This document shows, piece by piece, positions 18,046 through 26,474 of a stretch of 64,000 bases of DNA; the stretch's first letter is position 1; each line of letters begins with the position of its first letter. Position numbers and translations under genes: made by a program. Source of the stretch: an uncultured Clostridium sp. (GTDB lineage Bacteria > Bacillota > Clostridia > Clostridiales > Clostridiaceae); contig CAKVEW010000008.1 in the NCBI GenBank assembly GCA_934746015.1, forward strand, positions 60,685 to 124,684, read 5' to 3'. The notes beneath the pieces were generated by a model. It made no database searches. It saw only the letters and a program-made list of their open reading frames with translations, and was not told where the DNA came from.

Positions 18046-20148
18046 CTATTGTAATTCCTTTTCTTTTATATAATTAATAATTTCTTCTGCATTTTTTGCC
18101 TTATCTAATGTTCTAAAAAATTCTTCTTCATCTAATAATTCAACTAACTCAGACATTGCACGTAAATGGCTATTGCTATCTACTGCACTTAGGCTAAACA
18201 CATATTTTACTGGATCATTCTCCTCATTACCAAATACAACTGGTGTATCTAAAGTAGCAATTCCTATTGCTATATCCTTAGCACCTGCCTCTGGTCTAGC
18301 ATGTGGAAGTGCTACATGTTTTGTTATAACAATATATGGTCCAGATTCCTTAGTTGTAGCAACCATGGCATCTACATACTCTTCAGTTGCTTTATTATTT
18401 TCAACTAAAACAGCAGCTGATTGTCTTATAGCATCCTCCCAGTCCTTAGCCTTAACATTTAGTTTAATTAGTGCTTCATTAGTAATTTCACTTAGCATCG
18501 GTCCTTCCCCTTCCATAGATTTAAATTTTTCTACTTGTTTATAATTTTCTATTTGTGCAAAATAAGCTGATAGCTCATTTGATAGCATATTTTCTGAATT
18601 TACATCTGCATATTTTTTTATTATATTCATAACTTCATCTATTCTAGGTTGTTTAAAGAAAATATCTCCCAATTGAATATACACTTCACGTGCAATCTTA
18701 TATTTTTCTTTAGCAGTCATAACTGGACTAACTTTAATTATTGGCACATTTACTTTTAATCCCTCTACTTTGTAATTTGTAGTAAATATAATATCTACTG
18801 AATCTACGAAATCTTCTAATGCATACGATTCCATTGGGTGTAAAAAATGAATATCAGGAAATAAATTTGTAAGTTCAGAGTATAATATAGCTGAGCTACC
18901 AACTCCATTTGAACAAATTATTAATGCAACCTTTTTTCTAATAGCATCATATTCTTTTCTATTTGAGAAGAATATTGCAAAGTGCATTGTTAAATATGCT
19001 AACTCTTCTTCTTGAATTTCTTCACCAAATAAGCTACAAAATTCGTTCATTGTATTACTTACAATTCTATAAACTAGTCCATATTCTTCTTTCACTCTTT
19101 CACAAAGAGGATTATAAATAGGTAATTTGAATAAAAGCCTATAATAAGCTGATCTAAAATGGGAATATAACTGCTTATATATTTTCTTTTGACTTATATA
19201 ATAAACTCCGCTTAGATATCCAAACTTCATCATCATCTTATTTACAATTTCTGATATTACTTCTCTATCTTCAGTATCTTCTTCAGCATTACCTACTGAG
19301 ATTCCTAAAATCCAAGCACTAATATAAGTTATATCATGGGACTTTATAAATTCTCTATTTTCATATACTTGTAATAATTCTTCAGCAAATTTGTATTCCT
19401 TCATGGAGTTCATAACAGCAACTTTTGGAATATCTATGTTTTCTATAACATCTGCTCTCTTTGAGTACATTCTTGCTTTAAGAAAAATAAATATGTATAT
19501 AAATTCTACTAATCTATCTTCAACGAAAGTAATTTCATATTTTTTAACAAGTTTTAATATATTTTTCTTTGCTTCATTAAAACTATCTAAATCAAACTCT
19601 TTAATAAAAATATCAAATACTCTTGAACTTTTCTCTCTAGATAAAGTTTCTATAATATTTTTAATAAGTACTCTTCTTATTTCCATTTCAGATCCAACTA
19701 AATAATAACCATTTATACGACTATTCTTAACCTTTATACCTTTTTTCTCAAGTTCTGGTAATAAATCTTTAAAATCAAGATTTACAGTAGATCTACTTAC
19801 TTTTAAGAAATGGGTAAAATGGTTCATTGAAAGATCCTCTTGATTAATAAAGAGCATTAAATACATACATAAAAGTCTTTCTTCTTTACTAAAATAATAA
19901 GTATTTTTAGAATAATTTTTTTCTAGAATTTCTTTTATTGCATCCTTAGTTTCCTTACTAATCATAATTTCTTTATCAGATCTTAAATTTATAAGTGGTA
20001 CTTTTTTTACTTTAAGTATTTCATTGATTTTATTTATTCTATAAGCAATTTGCCTCTTTGAATAATTAGATTCTTCTTGCAATCTAGTTGTTGTTATCAA
20101 TGAGCTATTTAATAAATTTTCAAGAATTAATTCAATCTCTTTATCCAC
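18046..20148 (-). CDS. PRD-containing BglG/MtlR-type activator with IIB-like and EIIA domains
   Basis: 700 residues. Order: N-terminal helix-turn-helix domains (about 1-150; TTRLQEESNYSKRQIAYRIN is the first), PRD1 and PRD2 (about 180-400), a IIB-like domain with Cys412 in IICSNGVGSSA (about 405-490), and an EIIA_2 domain (about 560-700) with phosphorylatable His616 in ALPHARPE. This architecture is that of MtlR/LicR-type DNA-binding activators controlled by PTS phosphorylation. It is the first gene of the operon. Because the operon lacks an EIIA gene, the attached EIIA may also feed IIB (inference). Confidence 0.9.
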   Translation of the reverse strand: MDKEIELILENLLNSSLITTTRLQEESNYSKRQIAYRINKINEILKVKKVPLINLRSDKEIMISKETKDAIKEILEKNYSKNTYYFSKEERLLCMYLMLFINQEDLSMNHFTHFLKVSRSTVNLDFKDLLPELEKKGIKVKNSRINGYYLVGSEMEIRRVLIKNIIETLSREKSSRVFDIFIKEFDLDSFNEAKKNILKLVKKYEITFVEDRLVEFIYIFIFLKARMYSKRADVIENIDIPKVAVMNSMKEYKFAEELLQVYENREFIKSHDITYISAWILGISVGNAEEDTEDREVISEIVNKMMMKFGYLSGVYYISQKKIYKQLYSHFRSAYYRLLFKLPIYNPLCERVKEEYGLVYRIVSNTMNEFCSLFGEEIQEEELAYLTMHFAIFFSNRKEYDAIRKKVALIICSNGVGSSAILYSELTNLFPDIHFLHPMESYALEDFVDSVDIIFTTNYKVEGLKVNVPIIKVSPVMTAKEKYKIAREVYIQLGDIFFKQPRIDEVMNIIKKYADVNSENMLSNELSAYFAQIENYKQVEKFKSMEGEGPMLSEITNEALIKLNVKAKDWEDAIRQSAAVLVENNKATEEYVDAMVATTKESGPYIVITKHVALPHARPEAGAKDIAIGIATLDTPVVFGNEENDPVKYVFSLSAVDSNSHLRAMSELVELLDEEEFFRTLDKAKNAEEIINYIKEKELQ

Positions 20149-20553
20149 TTTAACTGAAACCTACTTTCTTATTAAGATTAGTCATCATCTCATCCTTATC
20201 TTTTCATCACCTCCTGATGTTTTTATTTTATTTTAAAATGATAACTTTTTCAATTTCATTTAAGTCCAATTTTTGTACTATTATGTTACAAAAATTAGAC
20301 ACATATTAACCATATTTATATTAATTTAATATTAAATTCAAATCAACTTTTACTTAATTTTATATATTTTTAATTATACTTTTGATTATATCTTTAATTT
20401 GCTTCAATATTTAACTTACAATATTAAACAAAGCCATGAAAAATAACATAAAAAAAAAAGCTCTTTTAAAGAGCTTTATGATATAATAAATAACTTTTAG
20501 AGAACTGCTTTTAAGCTGTTCTCTTTTTCACAATAACATTTTTATATTAAATT
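20149..20553. other. Intergenic region upstream of the PTS operon
   Basis: About 400 very AT-rich bases between the nitroreductase gene and the PRD regulator gene. The part at 20160-20440 should hold the operon promoter, but I see no clear -35/-10 pair or operator. The part at 20457-20524 holds two hairpins ending the nitroreductase transcript. Confidence 0.5.
20457..20477 (-). terminator. Terminator of the nitroreductase gene
   Basis: AAAGCTCTT / AAGAGCTTT stem followed on the minus strand by more than eight T residues. A further hairpin (GAGAACTGC / GC.GTTCTC) at about 20500-20524 lies between it and the gene. Confidence 0.85.
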
Positions 20554-21093
20554 CTAAAAGAATTTTATAATTTCTTCAGGAGTTTTTCTTTTAGGTTTTG
20601 GAGATTCTACTGCTGCATATCCTAAAGAGATTACAGAAACTATTGTTTCTTCTTCTGGTATGTTAAGCATAGTACGAATCTTATCTGCATCTCTAAGTCC
20701 CATAATAAGTGTATCTAAACCTAATTCCTTAGCTTTTAAAATAAAATTCTCGTTGTGTAATCCTAAATCATAATAACCCCAGCCATTACCACATTCATTA
20801 TCTGGTAATCCTGTATGACGATTAAACCCTACTTGATTTGAAATAAATGTTGTTACAACCAATGCTGAATTATCTGCATTATCTGCATTAAACTTTGGAA
20901 GACACTCTTCTCTAAACTTTTCACAAAGCTCTTCTGATAAAATGCAATAATATCTTGATGTCTGCATATTCTTCCATGAAGGAGCCTCAATTGCAGCTTT
21001 TACAATTTGTAATACCTGTTCTTTTGTCACCTTTTTTGTTGCATCATACTTACGAATACTTCTTCTTGCTTCTATTAATTCTTGAAATTCCAT
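20554..21093 (-). CDS. Nitroreductase-family FMN oxidoreductase
   Basis: 179 residues, a compact member of the FMN-dependent nitroreductase family. It opens with LIEARRSIRKYDATKKVT, the FMN phosphate-binding Arg-Arg-Ser-Ile-Arg motif, then APSWKNMQTSRYY. The C-terminal half has ELGLDTLIMGLRDADKIR and VISLGYAAVESPKPKRK, both typical. It reduces nitro compounds, quinones or flavins with NAD(P)H; the physiological substrate is unknown. It has a good ATG start and its own terminator, so it is monocistronic. Confidence 0.88.
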   Translation of the reverse strand: MEFQELIEARRSIRKYDATKKVTKEQVLQIVKAAIEAPSWKNMQTSRYYCILSEELCEKFREECLPKFNADNADNSALVVTTFISNQVGFNRHTGLPDNECGNGWGYYDLGLHNENFILKAKELGLDTLIMGLRDADKIRTMLNIPEEETIVSVISLGYAAVESPKPKRKTPEEIIKFF

Positions 21094-21186
21094 GTCTTCT
21101 CCTCACTTATCTAATTTTATTTACTTCTTTCATAATTATACTTTATTTCTCCCTTAATAGAAACCTAATAATATTAAGTGATTTAA

Positions 21187-21447
21187 AATCCTTATATTGC
21201 TAAAATTATTGATGGTGAAGGAAGCATAATGCTACAAAAATTTCATTCCAATGAATTTCCTGCACCTTGTGTATCAATTGCTTCAACTTCATTAGAACTA
21301 TTAACCTGGATTAAAGAGACTATCAAAAAAGGAACTATAATTTCTAAGAAAAATTATAAAGCTTTAACTCCTAGAAATGGCAGATATTCTCTTGATATGT
21401 TTGGGACTAAGGAAATATTGACACATACATTCTCTAGGCAAGCTTAA
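21187..21447 (+). pseudogene. LAGLIDADG homing-endonuclease remnant
   Basis: From 21187 an open frame without a start codon reads YIAKIIDGEGSI, a LAGLIDADG helix with its catalytic Asp/Glu-Gly region, then ASTSLELLTWIKETIKKGTI, the next conserved helix of this nuclease family, then KNYKALTPRNGRYSL. It stops after about 87 residues. Intact single-motif enzymes are about 130-160 residues, so the C-terminal half and the true start are missing. The first ATG (21229) lies after the motif. It points to a decayed intron, intein or mobile element beside the tmRNA gene. Confidence 0.6.
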
Positions 21448-21505
21448 CTGTTTTTTACAGTTTTCGAGGTATGAGTGAACATATCTAGCACTATTTTTTC
21501 GAAGC

Positions 21506-21751
21506 CTAAATCTTATTGTCTTTAACTTTTACCTCTAAAATTGCTGCCTCCAATATAAGCGTGCCTCTTATCATATGAACTCTGTACTTAATTATTCTGT
21601 TTAGAAAATCTTGTTCTCTGTATCCTTTGCTGAAATACGATCTGCAACAGTTATCATCTGTTCTGTTATTTGTACTCTTTCTTCGGCAGTAATTGTGTAT
21701 TTTTTTAGAGCTCACCAAGGTCATTAAGGATTTTATTATGGATTTTTTCAA
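21506..21751 (-). pseudogene. Degenerate coding fragment of unknown origin
   Basis: I do not recognise this. The minus-strand frame gives an 81-residue product of low-complexity appearance. A second frame inside it contains a more protein-like run, KKYTITAEERVQITEQMITV then ADRISAKDTENK, that ends in a stop. The join of a plausible N-terminus (MKKSIIKSLMTLVSS) with this run would need a frameshift, suggesting a broken gene. It lies in the accessory zone between the nitroreductase and TnpB genes. Confidence 0.35.
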
Positions 21752-21848
21752 TTTAAAAGTCCTTTGTTATATATAAAATAATGAGGTTGATTTAAACCGA
21801 TACAAAATTAAATAATCTAATGCGTGGAGATGTTCTAATTGTCTTAAA

Positions 21849-22043
21849 ATGGCTGGCGGACCTACAAAAGTTAACACTTTAAAAACTACTATTAAAGATA
21901 TTAAAGAAATCTTTAATATTGTGTTAGATAAAATATCTGAAAAGCTAATTAATTCTAAAATTCATGAAGTATTAAATGAAATTAATAATTCAAGTAAGAA
22001 ATTCGAGTCTAATAGTATAGTTTCTTCTACAGCCGATGAATAA
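21849..22043 (+). CDS. Small ORF of unknown function in the accessory zone
   Basis: 64 codons from MAGGPTKVNTLKTTIKDIKE to STADE. The frame is open upstream and would add WRCSNCLK before the ATG, a Cys-x-x-Cys pair suggesting that the true protein was longer at the 5' end. The rest is a predicted amphipathic helix with repeated Ile/Leu spacing (LDKISEKLINSKIHEVLNEI). No clear ribosome binding site precedes the ATG. It may be the tail of a truncated gene; no family is recognised. Confidence 0.35.
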   Translation: MAGGPTKVNTLKTTIKDIKEIFNIVLDKISEKLINSKIHEVLNEINNSSKKFESNSIVSSTADE

Positions 22044-22467
22044 AAAAATCTAAAGAACTTTTTGATATGAGGGCCTTGACACAAATGGATAGTAAATTAC
22101 TACAATGAAGAGTCCTTTTATACACCATAATGAGAATGCCACACAACAAGTATTTTATCCTTTTAATAGACTAGTCTTCTACCAAAGTATTCAATAAATA
22201 TCTCCCACATCATTGAATTTTAAATTCTAATTTTCTGACCTAGCCATACTTTATAGGTATCACCTAAAAACCAACTTATTCTTACACACTCATTTTTTCT
22301 ATTAAATACCTATATGCACCTAGATCTAAATATTGTCTTGTGAGTTGCTCTATCATATTCATATATCTTTTTTTTATAATACCATATATAAATACTAGTT
22401 TATTATAAAACTTTCTCATAAATAATTTTCACTAATAATCAAATACTATTATTTAGGAGGTGAAATT
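22044..22467. other. Non-coding stretch before tnpB, possible element left end
   Basis: About 420 bases with no gene. A small perfect hairpin TAGGT-ATC-ACCTA is at 22254-22266 and could be a left-end hairpin of an IS200/IS605-type element, but the boundary cannot be set from one copy. AGGAGG just before 22468 serves tnpB. Confidence 0.4.
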
Positions 22468-23841
22468 TTGAGAACAATAAAGATTAGAATAAAAGACAGA
22501 CATATACTTAACTATTTGAAAAATAAAATTTTCATTACTCAGCATTTTGAAAATATGCTAATAATATTAATAAACCAAGATATAAACCAAAATAGTAGTA
22601 AGAATTTTAGGCTTTTAACTAATGGAAGAATTATGAGGGCAGTATTTACTAATACTAGTGGTGGTGTATTAAGAAATGATGTTGAATATATTAAAACATA
22701 TTATAAAGACAACGCTCTTATGCATGATTTAATTAATGTTAGTAGAGAATTAAAATCTCATAATCTTGTAGAACAAATTAAAAATATTAAGAAAAACTAT
22801 AAATCTACTTACACGCAATCACAAAATATTAACTTTAAAGCAAATAAACCTTCTACTAAGAAACTATCCTCTGTAAATCACATAACCTTATATATGGATG
22901 GATATAAATCTGTAACCCTTAAGAGAAAAAATGTTATTGGTTTAAATCTATATGATAAAATGATATACACTCATGTAAATCATGAACCATTATTGAAAAT
23001 AGTAAAAAATTTTAGCAATATAAAAAATATAAATTTAAATTATTCAAATGGATATGTGTACATGTTAATAAATTATATTGAACCTCAATTAAATATTGAA
23101 AGTGTTGATAATATAAAATATGCTGGATTAGATATTGGGATCAATAATATTGCTTCAATATATATACATGATAATACTAGTAAATCATTAATAATTAGTG
23201 GTAAAAAGTTCATTGCTTATAATGCTAGTTTCAATAGATTACTTTCAAAGATAGATAAAACCATTAATAATATTGAAGATAATAATTATTTAAATAATTA
23301 TAAAAGATTTGTATTCGAAAAAAGAAATAATTATTTTTATTCTCAATTCCATAAACTCTCTAAATATATATTATTATATTTAAAAAATAACAATGTCACA
23401 CATTTAGTATTATCTAAAAGTATTAATGAATTAAAAAATAATGGTAAATGCAAAATATCAAAAAATATAAAAAAACACTTTTTCCAAATTCCAATAATAA
23501 AATTAATAGATTATATTTGTTTAAAAGCCCCAAAATTTAATATAAAAATAATACAAATAGATGAATCATATACATCAAAAACTTCTTGCTTAAGCAGTAA
23601 TATCTTTCAAATAAAATCATTAGCTTCAAGTAATTCAATTTCAACTGATGTCTTTGGAGGAAGACGAGTTAAAAGAGGATTATTTAAAGATACTAAATAT
23701 AATAAAATTTTAAATGCAGATCTAAATGCAGCCTTTAATATATGTAAATATGGAAGTTATGAATTAAAGAGTTTTGAAAGTATTCCAGTACAATACTATA
23801 AATTATGTAACCCTAAAAAAATATATACGATAGCAATCTAA
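22468..23841 (+). CDS. tnpB: TnpB, IS200/IS605-family RNA-guided nuclease (orphan, no TnpA)
   Basis: 457 residues. The RuvC-like catalytic core is visible: RuvC-I Asp222 in GLDIGINNIASIYI; ESYTSK at about 366-371; GGRRVKRGLF; and RuvC-III Asp418 in NADLNAAFNI. In most TnpB proteins a Glu ends a RuvC-II strand; here that strand reads LVLSKSINELK (312-322) with no Glu, while E366 of ESYTSK is well placed, as in the TnpB branch with a relocated catalytic Glu. The usual four-Cys zinc finger is absent, also as in that branch. AGGAGG precedes the TTG start. TnpB proteins cut DNA guided by an RNA from the element's right end. No tyrosine transposase gene lies nearby. Confidence 0.85.
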   Translation: MRTIKIRIKDRHILNYLKNKIFITQHFENMLIILINQDINQNSSKNFRLLTNGRIMRAVFTNTSGGVLRNDVEYIKTYYKDNALMHDLINVSRELKSHNLVEQIKNIKKNYKSTYTQSQNINFKANKPSTKKLSSVNHITLYMDGYKSVTLKRKNVIGLNLYDKMIYTHVNHEPLLKIVKNFSNIKNINLNYSNGYVYMLINYIEPQLNIESVDNIKYAGLDIGINNIASIYIHDNTSKSLIISGKKFIAYNASFNRLLSKIDKTINNIEDNNYLNNYKRFVFEKRNNYFYSQFHKLSKYILLYLKNNNVTHLVLSKSINELKNNGKCKISKNIKKHFFQIPIIKLIDYICLKAPKFNIKIIQIDESYTSKTSCLSSNIFQIKSLASSNSISTDVFGGRRVKRGLFKDTKYNKILNADLNAAFNICKYGSYELKSFESIPVQYYKLCNPKKIYTIAI

Positions 23842-23911
23842 ATATTAGTAGCTTAATCGAATAAAAGGATTTTTTTCTAACGTAAATTTTACGGCGAGGG
23901 GTCATGCTCAA
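23842..23911 (+). ncRNA. Candidate omega-RNA 3' region / right end of the TnpB element
   Basis: After the tnpB stop come a perfect hairpin CGTAAA-t-TTTACG (23881-23893), then GGCGAGGGGTCATGCTC and TCAA at 23908-23911. Omega-RNAs of TnpB elements run from the 3' part of the gene to the right end, which in IS608 is cut after TCAA. The position and hairpins fit, but no second copy is here to fix the end. The GGCGAGGGGT part also matches the tmRNA 3' end. Confidence 0.4.
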
Positions 23912-24035
23912 ATATATATGTATATAAATATATTTTTACATATTAATTCTACTTTAATTAACCTTATAAAGGTTAAATTATGTATAATATATTATACAAG
24001 AGTTATATTAATATTAGATAATTAAATATACAAAA

Positions 24036-24059
24036 AAGCCGTGAATTTCTTCACGGCTT
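24036..24059 (-). terminator. Terminator of tmRNA (ssrA)
   Basis: Ten-bp stem AAGCCGTGAA / TTCACGGCTT followed on the minus strand by TTTTTTG. It starts 10 bases after the CCA end of tmRNA. Confidence 0.9.
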
Positions 24060-24069
24060 ATTAAGGTTA

Positions 24070-24423
24070 TGGTGGAGGCGAGGGGTATCGAACCCCTGTC
24101 CGAAAGCAGACCAATCTGACTTTCTACGAGCGTAGTTTGTGACTAAAATTTCGGTCCTTAGTTCGCTCACAAACAAACTCCTAATTCCCTAGCTTCATAA
24201 ATACCCCTTTAGCTCAAAGCTTTGCTAAACTTCGTTCCCCACTTTAATGACACCAGTGATCCAGAGCGTGGGCACCCTGGGCTGATGAGCGGCTATATTA
24301 AGCTGCTAATGCAAAATTGTCTTCTGCGTTTATCTTTAATGCATACTTTATTATCGAGGTGACATGCTTGCCTCGGCTCGCTTATCAAACCCATCTTACC
24401 CCCGTCGAAGCCAAAACGCCCCC
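24070..24423 (-). ncRNA. ssrA: tmRNA (transfer-messenger RNA)
   Basis: 354 nucleotides. The 5' end GGGGGCG pairs over seven positions (one G-U) with CGCCTCC before an encoded ACCA at the 3' end. The T-arm reads GACAGGGGTTCGATACCCCT. The resume codon and tag read GCA GAA GAC AAT TTT GCA TTA GCA GCT TAA, giving AEDNFALAA. It rescues stalled ribosomes with SmpB, whose gene is about 14 kb away (38220). It has its own promoter and terminator. The 3' end borders an accessory zone, a common integration site. Confidence 0.97.
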
Positions 24424-24472
24424 AGGTTAAAAATTAGTTTAACGCGAATATTCAATTTTCATTACGTTTGTA

Positions 24473-24501
24473 ATTATATATTATAAAAATTTTTCTGTCA
24501 A
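24473..24501 (-). promoter_or_regulatory. Sigma-A promoter of ssrA
   Basis: On the minus strand TTGACA (24496-24501), a 17-base spacer and TATAAT (24473-24478): consensus at both hexamers. Transcription would start about 40 bases before the mature tmRNA end, which RNase P would then trim. Confidence 0.85.
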
Positions 24502-24681
24502 CAATCTTAAGTCATACATTTTATCTATATTTTTCCTTTTTTCAACGTTTTTTTAACTAAAATTCTTCTAATTGCCTATTACTTAATTTTTTTAAAAAAA
24601 TCTTACTAGTATTTCTTTTTTGCATTCAATATTTTTATCACATTTATCCTATTGATAATATCTATTTCCATTGAAATTTAT

Positions 24682-25380
24682 CTATATACTATTCTGTAAC
24701 CAAAATTCTAGTTGTTCCAAATATTTTTCTTCTTTAAAGTAGTGTTCTGCACCATCTAAAACCGTTAAATTGACTGAATGTGTATTCATAAAGTTATCCA
24801 CCGTTGTTCTATCAGTTAATTTATCTTTCGATGGATACAAAATATATGTTTTTGCCTTCCACTCATCTACAGGATTTTCATTTGCATAAATCCAATAATC
24901 CCAATACAATGTTTCACCCATTAAGGTTGGAATTACCTTTTCTCTCCTCAACTGCTCTTCAGTAATATCAAACCATATCATCATGTTCGAAATCAATTTT
25001 CCCATATTTAGTACTGGACATTGAAATAGACATTTTTTAATATCAATATCTTGGTAAGCCAAAAGACTAAAATATGCACCAATACTACAAGCGTACAAGT
25101 TAATTTCTTTCCACTTATTTGTTATATAATTACTTATATCCTTTAAATCTTTTACAGCATTCCAAACCATAATAGAATATTCTTGCTCTTTTCGTTCTCC
25201 ATGCTCTGGCAAATCAAAACTTACAACTTGATATCCTCTTGAAACTGCAATTCCAGCAAAATGTTCAGCATTTTCCTTACTTCCCATTTTTCCATGAACA
25301 TATATATATACCTTATCTGAATCGGGACCCCATACCAATGTTGGTATATTTCTTATTAAAATTCTTCTCTTATATAACAT
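24682..25380 (-). CDS. Alpha/beta-hydrolase family protein
   Basis: 232 residues with an alpha/beta-hydrolase layout. VYIYVHGKMGS is the oxyanion strand with HG, VVSFDLPEHGER follows, the nucleophile elbow is ACSIGA (Ser in x-C-S-x-G), and NAEHYF near the C-terminus offers the catalytic His; an Asp precedes it in PSKDKLTD. It is likely an esterase or acyl hydrolase in the cytoplasm; no signal peptide. The 5' end overlaps the HD-domain gene by 25 bases, so the two are co-translated. The substrate is unknown. Confidence 0.7.
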   Translation of the reverse strand: MLYKRRILIRNIPTLVWGPDSDKVYIYVHGKMGSKENAEHFAGIAVSRGYQVVSFDLPEHGERKEQEYSIMVWNAVKDLKDISNYITNKWKEINLYACSIGAYFSLLAYQDIDIKKCLFQCPVLNMGKLISNMMIWFDITEEQLRREKVIPTLMGETLYWDYWIYANENPVDEWKAKTYILYPSKDKLTDRTTVDNFMNTHSVNLTVLDGAEHYFKEEKYLEQLEFWLQNSI

Positions 25381-25934
25381 ATTTCTAATCCACCAATTTT
25401 ATCTTGAAAATATTTTTTTAGTTCTATATTTTTATTCCATTTATCCTGTGGGTAGTACCCATATCTAGTTTTAACATCATTCATTCTAATTTCAATATCT
25501 ACAACTCCAGTAGGCATTGAAATACTATCACATAACTGAATTAATCTATCATAGTTATCATATTCATAAGAATCAAGTAAGTTAATAATTTTATCTTTGT
25601 CAGAGTTAGATATATCAATTTCACCAATATATTCGTTAATATCTTTTAATTGAAAAGAATGTGTCATACATATTCTTGCTGCTTCATCATATCCAAATTC
25701 CATTAAATAATTATATCCATCAATAACATGAGCAATATATGTAACTCCAAATCTTCTTCCTATATCATGTAGCAGTCCTAAAACATAAGCCTTTTCTTCA
25801 TCCATATCATCACATTTACTAGCAATTTTATAGGCACATTCTGCTACTACTATAGAATGCTCCTTCCACGGTCCTGGATTCAGATAATTACCTTCTTCAA
25901 GTAACTGAATTGATTCTTCCCTAGTTGGGATCAT
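25356..25934 (-). CDS. HD-domain phosphohydrolase
   Basis: 192 residues with an HD superfamily metal-binding site: His in WKEHSIVVAECAY (about 25), His-Asp in VLGLLHDIGRRFG (about 54-55), a further His in MTHSFQL and a distal Asp in LIQLCDSISM. Such proteins hydrolyse phosphate esters of nucleotides or other small molecules. It is followed with overlap by the alpha/beta-hydrolase gene, so the pair may act on one compound (inference). ATG start; no signal peptide. Confidence 0.75.
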   Translation of the reverse strand: MIPTREESIQLLEEGNYLNPGPWKEHSIVVAECAYKIASKCDDMDEEKAYVLGLLHDIGRRFGVTYIAHVIDGYNYLMEFGYDEAARICMTHSFQLKDINEYIGEIDISNSDKDKIINLLDSYEYDNYDRLIQLCDSISMPTGVVDIEIRMNDVKTRYGYYPQDKWNKNIELKKYFQDKIGGLEICYIREEF

Positions 25935-26020
25935 AATTACTCACCTTCTTTATTTAAATACTAATTATTTGAATTTTATCTCTATTTATCTTATATCTAC
26001 TTTTAATATTGAAGTTGATA

Positions 26021-26452
26021 TCAAAAAATAAGCATCCCATCTTCATCATAGTTAAAGTTTGGCCCCCATGCTACTTCCCAATAATATCCGTCAGGCTCTG
26101 AAAAATATGCATGATAAACTCTCCAAAATACATCCTGAGGTTCTTTTACAATATTAGCTCCAGCTTTTCTTGCAAGCTTAATAACATCATCTACTTCTTC
26201 CTTGCCCGTTACATTATAGGCTAATGTTATTCCTGCAAACCCTGTACCCAATTTAGGTGGTTTATCTTCATTTATATCTTCTGCCAAAAGATTCAATGGA
26301 TACAACTCAAATTTTGTTCCTGTTGTATTGAAAAATATTACTCCTGGATTATCCCCAGTTTCATCTGTTTTAAATCCTAATCCATCTCTATAAAAATGAA
26401 TTGATTTTTTCATATCTCGAACACCTAAACATATAATATTAATTCTATTCAT
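26021..26452 (-). CDS. VOC-family (glyoxalase-like) protein
   Basis: 143 residues with the beta-alpha-beta-beta-beta repeats of the vicinal-oxygen-chelate fold. It opens INIICLGVRDMKKSIHFYRDGLGF and ends with FSEPDGYYWEVAWGP, the typical last strand with a metal-ligand Glu. Members are glyoxalases, dioxygenases or antibiotic-binding resistance proteins; nothing here picks one. It stands between the HD gene and a nucleotide kinase gene on the same strand. Confidence 0.75.
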   Translation of the reverse strand: MNRINIICLGVRDMKKSIHFYRDGLGFKTDETGDNPGVIFFNTTGTKFELYPLNLLAEDINEDKPPKLGTGFAGITLAYNVTGKEEVDDVIKLARKAGANIVKEPQDVFWRVYHAYFSEPDGYYWEVAWGPNFNYDEDGMLIF

Positions 26453-26474
26453 AAATACCCTCCTAATTTTTACA

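Noticed and set aside
21506-21751. Intact small protein gene on the minus strand
   Set aside because: The most protein-like part lies in another frame and the product has no start signal; treated as a degenerate fragment.
23842-24060. Possible CRISPR array near TnpB
   Set aside because: No regularly spaced repeats are present; only single hairpins and AT-rich sequence.
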